Of a stretch of 64,000 nucleotides of DNA, positions 51,555 to 60,736 are shown piece after piece; position 1 is the stretch's first letter, and each line of letters starts with the position of its first letter. The position numbers were made by a program, and so were the translations under genes. This DNA is from Sphingobacterium endophyticum. GTDB taxonomy: Bacteria > Bacteroidota > Bacteroidia > Sphingobacteriales > Sphingobacteriaceae. The DNA lies in the NCBI RefSeq assembly GCF_009733535.1, contig NZ_SMMI01000016.1, positions 36,355 to 100,354 on the forward strand, given 5' to 3'. A model generated the notes under the pieces. That model was not told the origin of the DNA. It was given only the letters and a program-made list of their open reading frames with translations, and made no database searches.

Positions 51555-54500
51555 TTAAAATTTAAGGTTAACATTAAATCCATAGGTCAATGGAGTAGGG
51601 ATATTTCCACCTTCAATACCTTGAACATTTCCACTGCTGTTTGCAAACTCAGGATCGATGTATTTGCTCTTTGTATAAATATTCCAAACATTACGCGCAT
51701 AAGCGGATAACCTAATTCCTTTGATAACTTTTGGCTGATTCAATGGAATCGTATAGCCGAATGTCACCTCTCTAAGCTTAATGAATGTTCCATCGAAGAT
51801 TGAAAAGGTAGTTGGACCTGTAGATTCATTTCTGCCCCATTGTTGAGCTGTAATTCTAGTATCATTTTCACGGACATTGCTTGTAGAGTAGGTTCCATCG
51901 GCATTGAATACGACATCCGCCTTCACCCCATCTAAAATCAACCCTTCCTCACGGACATTATTTTCCGCAGTACGTTCCAATATCCCCGAATACATTCCCA
52001 CATTATACGTTTGTGAATAGAAGCTTCCTCCTACACGTCCATCAATTAAAAACCCAAAATTGAAATTTTTATACCTGAAATTATTTTGGAATCCAAATAA
52101 ATAATCTGGCAATACAGAACCTAATGGCACTAATTGTGATGTTCTCATATATGTACCGTCTTCCTTAACTACTTTTTCCCCTTCTGCATAGACAAAGTCA
52201 TAACCCAATAATTGCCCGTATGGCTGACCTTCTCTAGCAACCAAATTGATTAAGGAAGAACTCAAGGTCAACGTATTTACCAACTCATCTAATTTCAAAA
52301 CTTTATTCCTGTTTCTAGACCAGTTCAAACTACTGTTCCACTCAAAATTATCATTCCTAACAGGTGTACCATTTAAAATAACTTCTACCCCTTTATTCTC
52401 AACTTTCCCTGCATTCAGCACCTTAGCTTCATATCCAAATGCGGAAGAAACTGGAATTGGCAAAATCTGATTTCTTGATGTATTGTTATAATAGGTAACA
52501 TCTAATCCTAATCTGTTCTTAAAGAATTGTAAACTTAAACCTGTTTCCCAGGAGCTGGTAATTTCTGGCTTTAAGTCAGCATTATTTAAGGTTGCTGGCA
52601 ATTTATTAGATGGCTTCCCATCGAAAGACTGTTCTACATCGTAAGCTTTATACAATTGATATGGATCTGTATCATTTCCTACTTGTGCCCAACCTAATCT
52701 AACTTTACCAAATGACAACCAGCCTAAGTTTTGGACGGCAGGCAATTGAGAAAAGACAAAACTTCCTGTGAATGATGGGTAAATAAAAGAATTCGCGTGT
52801 GTTGGCAATGTTGATGACCAATCATTTCTAACTGTAGCATCAACAAATAAAATATCATTATATCCTAATGAAGCACTTCCATAAAGGGATGCGATTCTTC
52901 GATTATATGTGAAGTTTTCAACTTTGACCGTAGAAGCGTTTTTTAAGTTATAGTAATTTGGAACGATCAAGCCTCCTTGTGTAATTCCATAGTCCACTTT
53001 CCTACTTTGGTTTCTTAAGTTTGCCCCTGCATTTGCAACCAATGAAATCTTATCCCAATTCTTTTTGGCAGTCGCTAAAAATTCATAATTATATTCATTC
53101 AATTTATTGCTACTCTCCTCGTATTGGGATGCACTCCTTGAATATACAGCAATACGATCTTGGGTATTGAATTGATAAATATCTCCATGTACTTTGGCTC
53201 CAATTTGCAACCAATCAGTAACTTCATATTGCGCACCAATATTCCCATAAAACCTATCTCTCTTCTCTTCTAAATAACTTTCATATGCTGACCAATACGG
53301 ATTATCTATAAAGCGAGTAGCTTCGGCGGCTGGAGTATTTTGCCAGCCTGTTCTATTCCATGCCAATGGGGTTCCATCCGCGCGCTTGTAATTTTCAAGA
53401 CGTTTATAGTCTACCTGAACAGCACCCCATTGAAATGCCTCTAATATTATATTTCGGTTTGATGCCCCTGTCCATGGTTTTCCTAGTGAATTGTTATGAA
53501 TATAATTTATACTAGAATTGATACTTAATTTTCCAAGCTTGGTCCCTCCAGAAAAATTCAGCGTATTCCTTCCTAATGTAGAATTCGGAACAGTTCCTTT
53601 GACATTTTTATTCGTATACGAAAAACGGTAGTTTGTATTTCCTGAATTTCCTGAAATCGCAACATTATTGGTATTTGCCAATCCTGTGTTGAAAAAATAC
53701 TGAACATCATGTTCCGGATATACCCATGCTGATGGATTTAAATAATCTGCAGCATCCTCCGGGTTTAAGTTATACCATTGTAAAACTGCTGTACCATCCA
53801 ATTTTGGACCCCAACTTTCATCTGCGGCATAGTCCACAATTTTATAATCTTTACCATCAATATTAACTGTTTGAAAGGTCTCAGAATAACCCTGTCCATA
53901 TAAATGCTGACGTTTTGGAAGCCTTGTAATATTTTCAAATTCCAAGCCTGTATTTAAATCTATGCTTACTTGTTCACCTTTTCCCGCACGTTTTGTAGTT
54001 ATTAAAATTACTCCATTCGAAGCTCTAGATCCGTACAATGCTGCTGCTGATGGCCCCTTTAACACTGAAATATTTTCAATATCATCAGGGTTTAAATCCT
54101 GAATCATATTTCCGACATCCTTCCCTGCGGAGCCATTAATCGTAGCCGACGAATTCAAATCTGAATTGTCAATCGGAGTACCATCTACCACATATAATGG
54201 TTGATTGCTTCCAGCAATTGAGTTTATACCTCGTAATAATGTACGGGTAGATCCTCCCATATTTCCACCAGATGAAATAATCTGCAAACCCGCAACTTTT
54301 CCTTGCAAGGCTGCCATAGCATTTGTTGGTCTAGTCTGCAATTCCGTCGACTTGACCTCCTGAACAGCATATCCTAATGCTTTCTTTTCTCTTGAAATAC
54401 CTAATGCTGTAACAACTACCTCATCGAGTACATCATTGCTTGGTTCTAATATAACTGTCAGCTCCTGTCCGGATGTAGCTGTTACATTTTGATCTTTATA

Positions 54501-54734
54501 TCCTAAAAATCTAATTAATAACTGGGCTTGTGGATTGGATGACTCAATAGTATATTGGCCTTGGCCATCTGTCTGTGCTTGTTTTTGTGAAGATTTTTCA
54601 ACAATCGTTGCACCAGATACTGCCCTATTTAGCTCATCCAGTACCTTTCCCCTTTGAATATGTTGAGCTTGTGCCTGCGAAATTCCGAAAGCAAATAATA
54701 GCCCTACGAGATATAAATATGTCGTCCTGTTCAT
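51555..54734 (-). CDS. SusC/RagA-family TonB-dependent transporter (pair 3)
   Basis: 1059 residues. Signal peptide cut near AQAQ (residue ~23), carboxypeptidase-D-like domain (IQRGKVLDELNRAVSGATIV), TonB-box region LDEVVVTALGISREKKALGY, plug with RTLLRGINSIAGSNQPLYVV, and a barrel ending in YGFNVNLKF. The TALGI-REKKALGY form matches pair 1 (TALGVKREKRELGY). Precedes its susD in one transcript; promoter box at 54871-54878. Confidence 0.95.
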   Translation of the reverse strand: MNRTTYLYLVGLLFAFGISQAQAQHIQRGKVLDELNRAVSGATIVEKSSQKQAQTDGQGQYTIESSNPQAQLLIRFLGYKDQNVTATSGQELTVILEPSNDVLDEVVVTALGISREKKALGYAVQEVKSTELQTRPTNAMAALQGKVAGLQIISSGGNMGGSTRTLLRGINSIAGSNQPLYVVDGTPIDNSDLNSSATINGSAGKDVGNMIQDLNPDDIENISVLKGPSAAALYGSRASNGVILITTKRAGKGEQVSIDLNTGLEFENITRLPKRQHLYGQGYSETFQTVNIDGKDYKIVDYAADESWGPKLDGTAVLQWYNLNPEDAADYLNPSAWVYPEHDVQYFFNTGLANTNNVAISGNSGNTNYRFSYTNKNVKGTVPNSTLGRNTLNFSGGTKLGKLSINSSINYIHNNSLGKPWTGASNRNIILEAFQWGAVQVDYKRLENYKRADGTPLAWNRTGWQNTPAAEATRFIDNPYWSAYESYLEEKRDRFYGNIGAQYEVTDWLQIGAKVHGDIYQFNTQDRIAVYSRSASQYEESSNKLNEYNYEFLATAKKNWDKISLVANAGANLRNQSRKVDYGITQGGLIVPNYYNLKNASTVKVENFTYNRRIASLYGSASLGYNDILFVDATVRNDWSSTLPTHANSFIYPSFTGSFVFSQLPAVQNLGWLSFGKVRLGWAQVGNDTDPYQLYKAYDVEQSFDGKPSNKLPATLNNADLKPEITSSWETGLSLQFFKNRLGLDVTYYNNTSRNQILPIPVSSAFGYEAKVLNAGKVENKGVEVILNGTPVRNDNFEWNSSLNWSRNRNKVLKLDELVNTLTLSSSLINLVAREGQPYGQLLGYDFVYAEGEKVVKEDGTYMRTSQLVPLGSVLPDYLFGFQNNFRYKNFNFGFLIDGRVGGSFYSQTYNVGMYSGILERTAENNVREEGLILDGVKADVVFNADGTYSTSNVRENDTRITAQQWGRNESTGPTTFSIFDGTFIKLREVTFGYTIPLNQPKVIKGIRLSAYARNVWNIYTKSKYIDPEFANSSGNVQGIEGGNIPTPLTYGFNVNLKF

Positions 54735-54870
54735 GTAAATAATTTGTGTTGGATTAATAAATTGAAAAAGCGAATTATTGGAGATAGTTCCTTTTATCTT
54801 AGCTATCCCCTAAGCACATTCGTTGTGATATTTGTATAAAAGTGTAATACATGTTCTTTAAATTCTTTTG

Positions 54871-54878
54871 CAAATATA
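54871..54878 (-). promoter_or_regulatory. -7 box of SusCD pair 3
   Basis: CAAATATA on the plus strand reads TATATTTG on the minus strand. This fits TAnnTTTG and would give a leader of about 130 bases to the susC start. Confidence 0.45.
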
Positions 54879-55084
54879 TAAAATCTACCTAATTAGTAGA
54901 CTACATCCGGCATAAAAAACTATATCTTTTTAATAGACATTTTTAATTCTCAAACTGAACACCAAGCATTTCACTGTTAATCAACAACATACAAAATACA
55001 TCTAATTGTCAAATATTTTTAAAACAATAAATTTAAATTCAACTTTAGCTGTTTTCAGCCATTTTTTAACATGAATTATGTTCT

Positions 55085-55092
55085 TAAATTTG
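55085..55092 (+). promoter_or_regulatory. -7 box of the SH3-like gene
   Basis: TAAATTTG matches TAnnTTTG; the T-run about 19 bases upstream could be the -33 element. It lies 22 bases before the ATG. Confidence 0.45.
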
Positions 55093-55114
55093 TAATCAAT
55101 AGCATTTAGATTAT

Positions 55115-56014
55115 ATGAAATTTACTCCACGCCTCTTAACCCTTTTTATTCTGATTTTACTTTTCAGCATGAAGGCAAAATCCCAAGAAGAACCTGCTGC
55201 ATATTTAGTAAATAGTGATTTTAATTTATATCATACGACTAAAGATAGTACGGCATTGATATTCTCAAATATAGCCTATATCCGTTCCCAACCATCTTCC
55301 AAAAGCTCATTGATTGATTCCCTAACTTTAGGTACCGAAGTAAAATTCATTGAGGAGGAAGGATTGAATCCAACATCACTGCGTGGAATGTACCTTCCTT
55401 GGCATAAAGTTGAATTCAATATTAATTCTGAAAAGAAAATTGGATATATATGGATCGGTTTATTGAGTCTTGATTATACCATCGATCCAAGCACAGGCCA
55501 AACATTCATGTATGGTTTTGCATGGAAGTCTCCTGAAGAATCTAACTACTATTGGGTTGAAGCGAAGGTACTTGACAAACATCGCAAATTAATTGGAAAT
55601 AAAGGATTTGCATACTATCCCGGGGAACAATCCTATACTTCTGGGGAAGTGTTAGAACCTATGGGGATTGATCATGCTAAAAATATATATGCCATAAATT
55701 TTATGGGTGAAGCTTGTGGAATAGCTACTGAAAACAATCTTTTTTCATGGGATGGAACTCAGTTTAGAAGCCTTCCAAAATTGACAGGGGTCTCTGATGC
55801 TGGAGTTTTCTATTATGTAGAAGAATTAATCTTTCCCAAAGACCATAAATTAGGAAATGATATCATTCTCAAAACCATAGAAGAAGGCGAAGCTGAAGAA
55901 TATGAGCTCGATAATCCTGCAGATGAAATTAAATTTAAAGTATCCAAAAAGCAAGAAACCTTTAAGTTTGATGGTAATGCCTATAATATGATTGCAGAAA
56001 AGAAAATTAATTAG
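55115..56014 (+). CDS. Secreted protein with SH3-like domain
   Basis: 299 residues with a signal peptide (cut near KAKSQ, residue ~24). Residues ~40-120 look like a bacterial SH3 domain (IAYIRSQPSSKSSLIDSLTL, GTEVKFIEEEG, KIGYIWIGLLSL). The rest (EPMGIDHAKNIYAINFMGEA and the KDHKLGNDIILKTIEEG end) has no known match. SH3-like domains bind peptides, often cell-wall peptides, so an envelope role is likely. Transcribed alone; a terminator follows. Confidence 0.65.
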   Translation: MKFTPRLLTLFILILLFSMKAKSQEEPAAYLVNSDFNLYHTTKDSTALIFSNIAYIRSQPSSKSSLIDSLTLGTEVKFIEEEGLNPTSLRGMYLPWHKVEFNINSEKKIGYIWIGLLSLDYTIDPSTGQTFMYGFAWKSPEESNYYWVEAKVLDKHRKLIGNKGFAYYPGEQSYTSGEVLEPMGIDHAKNIYAINFMGEACGIATENNLFSWDGTQFRSLPKLTGVSDAGVFYYVEELIFPKDHKLGNDIILKTIEEGEAEEYELDNPADEIKFKVSKKQETFKFDGNAYNMIAEKKIN

Positions 56015-56026
56015 ATTTAAGAAAAT

Positions 56027-56057
56027 GGCTTGCTTGAGTTTCCCCAGCAAGCCTTTT
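56027..56057 (+). terminator. Terminator after the SH3-like gene
   Basis: Stem GGCTTGCT/AGCAAGCC (56027-56034 with 56046-56053) followed by TTTT. It lies 13 bases past the stop codon and 30 bases before the convergent bioA stop. Confidence 0.85.
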
Positions 56058-56086
56058 CAGTCACACTACTATTATCAAATAGTTTT

Positions 56087-57358
56087 TTAAATATCTTGAT
56101 CCAATACTTCCAGAATAGTTTTGTAGGTATATTCTAAATCCTCTTGTTTTATACAATATGGGGGCAATAAATAAACTACATTTCCCATAGGCCTCAAAAG
56201 TATGCCTTTATTCATAAAAACATGAAATAACTTGTCCTGAATTTGGTTAAAATAGGAAGTTTTTTGACCATTGTTCCAATCAAACGCTAAAATAGTACCT
56301 TTCTGCCGAACCTTTTCAACTTTAAGTGTACCTTTCAAAATTTTTACAAATTCCGAATGCGACCTTTCAATCCTAGAAATATTTTTCTTTGTACTATCCA
56401 ACATCAATAAATCAAGACTTGCCAATGCTGCTGCACATGCAATTGGATTAGCAGTAAATGAATGTCCGTGAAATAATGCCAGTTTTTTATCTTCTGAATA
56501 GAAGGCCTGATACAACTCATCTGTACATGTTGTAATTCCCATAGGCATGGTACCTCCTGTAAGTCCTTTTGAAAAACACATAAGGTCAGCTGATTCGGAT
56601 AATTGGTCTGCAGCAAATAAGGTCCCCGTTCTACCGAATCCTACGAAAACCTCATCTTGTATCATCTTAATCCCTAAAGTCCGACAATACCGCATCAATT
56701 CGGATAAATCTTCTGCAGCATGCATCAACATCCCTCCTGCCCCCTGAACCAAAGGTTCATAAATAAAACAGGCTATATCTTCCGCATTTTCTGATATTAT
56801 ACGCTTACTTTCTCCTAAGTTTTCTGATGTCGGAGGGTCAATAAAAATGACATCAAACAACAGGTCTGTAAAAGGCAATGTCCATTGTCCCCGAGCACTG
56901 ACCGACATCGCTCCAAAAGTATCTCCATGGTACCCATTCTTAAATGCTATGATTTTATTTTTTTTCTTACCCTGATTAAAAGAAAATTGAATACACATCT
57001 TTAATGCCACTTCAATGGCCGTTGAACCATTATCAGAATAAAATACTTTCTTTTGATTGGAAGGCAACAAAGCTAATAACCTTTCAGATAATTCAATGGC
57101 CGATTGATGTGTAAAACCAGCAAAAATCACCTGTTCTAAGGTATTCAGTTGTTCATATACTCGATCTGCGATATACGAATTTGAATGCCCATGCAGTGTC
57201 ACCCACCACGAACTAATCATGTCTAAATAACGCTTTCCTTCCATATCAAATAAATACGCATCTTTAGCACTTTTTATGGGAAGGTGAAGTGTTGTCTTCA
57301 TTTGAGAATAAGGATGCCAGTTAACGGCTACATCACGGTCTATCCATTGCTGCTGCAA
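56087..57358 (-). CDS. bioA: Adenosylmethionine-8-amino-7-oxononanoate transaminase BioA
   Basis: 423 residues. It transfers an amino group from S-adenosylmethionine to 8-amino-7-oxononanoate (KAPA) to give diaminopelargonate (DAPA). PLP-binding signatures: MISSWWVTLHGHSN, FYSDNGSTAIEVALKM, QDEVFVGFGRTGTLFA, and Lys in SKGLTGGTMPMG. Overlaps the end of bioB by 19 bases, so it is the last gene of the biotin operon. Confidence 0.95.
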   Translation of the reverse strand: MQQQWIDRDVAVNWHPYSQMKTTLHLPIKSAKDAYLFDMEGKRYLDMISSWWVTLHGHSNSYIADRVYEQLNTLEQVIFAGFTHQSAIELSERLLALLPSNQKKVFYSDNGSTAIEVALKMCIQFSFNQGKKKNKIIAFKNGYHGDTFGAMSVSARGQWTLPFTDLLFDVIFIDPPTSENLGESKRIISENAEDIACFIYEPLVQGAGGMLMHAAEDLSELMRYCRTLGIKMIQDEVFVGFGRTGTLFAADQLSESADLMCFSKGLTGGTMPMGITTCTDELYQAFYSEDKKLALFHGHSFTANPIACAAALASLDLLMLDSTKKNISRIERSHSEFVKILKGTLKVEKVRQKGTILAFDWNNGQKTSYFNQIQDKLFHVFMNKGILLRPMGNVVYLLPPYCIKQEDLEYTYKTILEVLDQDI

Positions 57359-58338
57359 TTCACCTCCTTTTTCTTATCCATTGCTCGCAATCCTAAATTC
57401 TTTAACATTTCCATATCCTCACTAACCCCAGGATTTGGTGTCACCAACAAAGTTTGCCTTTCCCCAGTAAATATTGAATTCGCCCCTGCCATAAAACACC
57501 ACGCCTGCTCCTCTTCTGTCATTTCAATCCGACCTGCACTTAATCTAACCATTGATCCCGGCATCACAATCCTTGCCGTAGCTATCATCCGAACCATATC
57601 CCAAATATCAACTTTTGGTAAATCCTCCAATGGGGTTCCTGCTACTCTGGCCAAAGCATTAATGGGTACAGACTCTGGATGTGTTTCCATATTTGCCAAT
57701 GTTCGTAGCATCGAGATTCGATCAGAAACATTTTCACCTAATCCTATTATACCTCCTGAACATACCGTAATACCTACTTTACGCACATTCTTTATCGTCT
57801 CTATCCGGTTATCAAATTTTCGAGTCGAAATTATCTCATTATAATATTCCTCGGACGTATCCAGGTTATGGTTGTATGCATATAATCCCGCCTCCTGCAA
57901 CCTCTTTGCTTGATCCTCGGTCAACATACCCAAGGTACAACAAACCTCTAATCCCATAGCATTCACGCCGCTTACCATCTCAAGGATTCTATCAAAATCC
58001 CGATTATCTCGAACTTCGCGCCATGCCGCTGCCATACAAAACCTAGTTGATCCATTATCTTTCGCCTTTTGAGCATGAGCTAAAACCGTTTCCTTTGGCA
58101 ACAATGCTTGAACTTTGATGTCCGTATGATATCTTGCCGCCTGACCACAATATGAACAGTCCTCTGGACATCCTCCTGTTTTAACAGATAACAAAGTCGA
58201 TATTTGCACCTCTTCGAAATTATGCCAATGCCGATGAACCGTTGCAGCTTCATATACCAACCCTAAGAGCGGCTTGTTATATATGGCCAATAATTCTTCC
58301 TTAGTCCAATCGTGTCTCAATTCTTTATAATCTTTCAT
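57340..58338 (-). CDS. bioB: Biotin synthase BioB
   Basis: 332 residues, a radical SAM enzyme that inserts sulfur into dethiobiotin. Motif CPEDCSYCGQ binds the 4Fe-4S cluster. Other conserved parts: HRHWHNFEEVQISTLLSVKT, YNHNLDTSEEYY, ICSGGIIGLGE-like TVCSGGIIGLGENVSDRI, and SAGRIEMTEEEQAWCFMAGA. Stops 19 bases inside bioA; 7 bases after bioD. Confidence 0.97.
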   Translation of the reverse strand: MKDYKELRHDWTKEELLAIYNKPLLGLVYEAATVHRHWHNFEEVQISTLLSVKTGGCPEDCSYCGQAARYHTDIKVQALLPKETVLAHAQKAKDNGSTRFCMAAAWREVRDNRDFDRILEMVSGVNAMGLEVCCTLGMLTEDQAKRLQEAGLYAYNHNLDTSEEYYNEIISTRKFDNRIETIKNVRKVGITVCSGGIIGLGENVSDRISMLRTLANMETHPESVPINALARVAGTPLEDLPKVDIWDMVRMIATARIVMPGSMVRLSAGRIEMTEEEQAWCFMAGANSIFTGERQTLLVTPNPGVSEDMEMLKNLGLRAMDKKKEVNCSSNG

Positions 58339-58345
58339 TTCTTAT

Positions 58346-58963
58346 TTAATTCTCAATTATTATATTTTCCAATGCCGCAGATAATCCCTTTGAACTTAAT
58401 TCCTCCAACTTCGACAACATAATTACCCGACTGCCTTCTGGTTTATTTTTTAATAAGATTCTTTTGGTAGAATCTTTAAAATCCCCGTTCAATAAAATAT
58501 ATGAAACTTCAATTCCTCTTTGTTGGAGAACCTGAAATGTCATTAAACTATGGTTGATGCTTCCTAAATAATCTGAACAGACCAAAATCACCGGAAGATT
58601 TAGATATTCAATCAAATCAATAATAAATTCATTTTCATTGATCGGTACAAATACTCCGCCTGCTCCTTCAACAATTAAATCTCCTTTTTGAAGTGGGATT
58701 TTGAAATCATTTAAATTTATCCGAACCTCATCGATCTCTGCCGAATAATGTGGTGAAGCGGCAATATTTAATTTAAACTGTTCTGGGTAAATGACGACTT
58801 CCCTGCCTACTAAAATCCTTATAATTTGACTATCACTATTTTCTAAATCACCTGATTGTATTGGCTTCCAATAACTTGCCCCCCAGAACTTTGCTAAAGC
58901 CGCCGAAGCAATGGTCTTTCCTACTGATGTCCCAATTCCCGTAATAAAATAACGCCTATTCAT
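58346..58963 (-). CDS. bioD: Dethiobiotin synthetase BioD
   Basis: 205 residues from ATG 58963 (the frame opens at 58975 with four more residues). It closes the ureido ring of dethiobiotin using CO2 and ATP. P-loop GIGTSVGKT, EGAGGVFVPINENEF and the switch region SDYLGSINHSLMTFQVLQQR are present. The start overlaps the end of bioF by 8 bases. Confidence 0.93.
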   Translation of the reverse strand: MNRRYFITGIGTSVGKTIASAALAKFWGASYWKPIQSGDLENSDSQIIRILVGREVVIYPEQFKLNIAASPHYSAEIDEVRINLNDFKIPLQKGDLIVEGAGGVFVPINENEFIIDLIEYLNLPVILVCSDYLGSINHSLMTFQVLQQRGIEVSYILLNGDFKDSTKRILLKNKPEGSRVIMLSKLEELSSKGLSAALENIIIEN

Positions 58964-60068
58964 TCTTAAACTCATTAATTATTTCCTTCAATAGATTTAT
59001 TTCATCTGGATGATTAAATGAATGCAAATTAATTCGGATCATTTCTTCATGTTTCGCTACACTGGGCGATTTGACAGCATAACTCAAAATCTTATTTTCC
59101 GACAATAATTCCATCGCTTTTCCCAAATCGGATATATTTTCAAAACGAATCGGCCTAATAGGACTTTCTAGTTTCCCTTCCTTTGCACCTTCATTTAAAA
59201 ACCGATTAATATTTTGCTGCAAAGCCTGTCCATAAGACCCATTTTCCTCTAAAAACTCATAGCTGAGCTTAATGCTTCCTGCATGAAAATCAGGCATGCC
59301 TGTACTATAGATAAAGGGTGAAGCGAAATTGACCAGATAGGATTTCAATTCATGGGAACCCAAAATAGCTGCCCCGGATTGTCCCATGGCTTTCCCATAA
59401 GTTACTATGCATGCAAAAACATCATCCATCAACCCATAGCTCGAAATCAGCCCTAAACCAAAAGTTCCGATGGCATGGGCTTCATCCACAATTAAGGAAG
59501 CCTCATACTTCTTGCATAATCCGACCAACTCTCTCAATGGTGCAAAATCACCATCCATAGAATAAAGACTCTCCACAGCAACCCAAACTTGCCCCGAACT
59601 CCTTCGAATTAAGTCCTCCAGATGATTTAAATCATTATGTCTAAATTTCCATCGCTTTGCACCTGATAAACGACAACCATCTATCACCGATCGATGAATC
59701 TTTTCATCTAAAAGCACGCAGTCTGATTTTTGAGGAATACTGGAAAAAAATGAAAGATTCGAGACATAACCCGATGGAAATAATAATACCGAACCTACTC
59801 GATGTTTCCTTGCAATATAATCCTCAACATCCATGACAAAGGCCGTATTTCCAGAAATCAATCGTGAACCTGTTGATCCAGAACATACTTCAGAATGACT
59901 ATTCACAAACTCTAAAATGCGTTTTTGAAGATCCATGTTGCGAGCGAATCCCAAATAATCATTGGACCAAAAATCAATTCCTTGATTTGCAACAGAAAGC
60001 TTCCTCAATCTTCCCTCTTCTTCTCGCTTTTTCAGCTCCTGAAGCAATCGATTATTCAGCAAATTCAT
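58956..60068 (-). CDS. bioF: 8-Amino-7-oxononanoate synthase BioF
   Basis: 370 residues. A PLP enzyme that condenses L-alanine with pimeloyl-ACP or pimeloyl-CoA to KAPA. Motifs: IDFWSNDYLGFA, GSTGSRLISGNTAFV, VDEAHAIGTFG, and Lys in VTYGKAMGQSGAA. Its start overlaps the stop of the upstream ferritin-like gene by 17 bases, and its stop overlaps bioD. Confidence 0.95.
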   Translation of the reverse strand: MNLLNNRLLQELKKREEEGRLRKLSVANQGIDFWSNDYLGFARNMDLQKRILEFVNSHSEVCSGSTGSRLISGNTAFVMDVEDYIARKHRVGSVLLFPSGYVSNLSFFSSIPQKSDCVLLDEKIHRSVIDGCRLSGAKRWKFRHNDLNHLEDLIRRSSGQVWVAVESLYSMDGDFAPLRELVGLCKKYEASLIVDEAHAIGTFGLGLISSYGLMDDVFACIVTYGKAMGQSGAAILGSHELKSYLVNFASPFIYSTGMPDFHAGSIKLSYEFLEENGSYGQALQQNINRFLNEGAKEGKLESPIRPIRFENISDLGKAMELLSENKILSYAVKSPSVAKHEEMIRINLHSFNHPDEINLLKEIINEFKNE

Positions 60069-60672
60069 GCAACCCTATCTCGTCAGAAATTACATCCATC
60101 CAATTCCGAAATAAAACCTCTTCAATCCCATTGACAATAGATGAATGCACTTTCCAATTCTTATCGAATTCATTTAATTGCAAGATCATTTCTTCGAGAT
60201 GACCTTCCTCCTCTAGAATTATTGATTTGACCATGACCTTGGAATTATGCTTTGAAAGAATATTTTGATAAATCGGATATAGCTCATCTGCTCGGACCTC
60301 AATAGCATAGGTTACGAATAAATAAGCTGCATATTTCAAATCCTGTCCGACTATGCTAAATTGACTTTTTAGATACTTACTAGCTAAGACATCCAAACGA
60401 TGTAGGTACTGTTGCGAAATTTGTCCTCCCAAAAGCGTTTCTGGTTTATAAAAGTCAAAGCCGGTTACCTCCAGTTTGGAAATCTGCTTTTTTAAATAAT
60501 ATGCATGTCTATGTTCTTCAGCTGCATGCTTCAATTGAATGAGACTGGTAGCTATCTTATCTTCACATGCAGAAATCTTTCTTGCACCTGCATTTTCCAT
60601 AAAGGATAATGTGTTTAGCCATTTTGCATGCAAATCTTTATTAAGCACTATTTTCTCAATAATTTCTTCCAT
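60052..60672 (-). CDS. Ferritin-like di-iron protein heading the biotin operon
   Basis: 206 residues, mainly helical with no signal. A full set of di-iron ligands is visible in four helices: Glu26 (FMENAG), Glu53-x-x-His56 (AEEHRH), Glu125 (AIEVRADELY) and Glu155-x-x-His158 (EEEGHLEEM). This is the two-ExxH plus two-Glu arrangement of ferritin-like oxygenases and oxidases. It is the first gene of the operon and overlaps bioF by 17 bases, so it should be made with the biotin enzymes. No bioC, bioH or bioG is here, so it may supply the pimeloyl precursor, by oxidative chain cleavage or otherwise. Metal site is visible; the reaction is inference. Confidence 0.75.
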   Translation of the reverse strand: MEEIIEKIVLNKDLHAKWLNTLSFMENAGARKISACEDKIATSLIQLKHAAEEHRHAYYLKKQISKLEVTGFDFYKPETLLGGQISQQYLHRLDVLASKYLKSQFSIVGQDLKYAAYLFVTYAIEVRADELYPIYQNILSKHNSKVMVKSIILEEEGHLEEMILQLNEFDKNWKVHSSIVNGIEEVLFRNWMDVISDEIGLHEFAE

Positions 60673-60688
60673 ATTTTTAAAATAAATC

Positions 60689-60736
60689 CAAAAATACTAC
60701 CTTGTCGGATGGTTAATAGGTACCAGTTTTGATAAA
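60689..60736. promoter_or_regulatory. Divergent promoter/operator of the biotin operon and MocR gene
   Basis: A 64-base gap separates the two divergent starts. On the minus strand CAAAAATA (60689-60696) reads TATTTTTG, a -7 match for the biotin operon. TACCTTGT at 60698-60705 may be the -7 box of the regulator. Repeated ACC/GGT elements (ACTACC, GGTTAATAGGTACC, centred about 60705-60724) could be the MocR binding site. Confidence 0.45.

Noticed and set aside
11121..54734. Recent duplication of SusCD pairs
   Set aside because: The pairs differ clearly in length, SusD type and plug sequence, so they are old paralogues and not recent copies.
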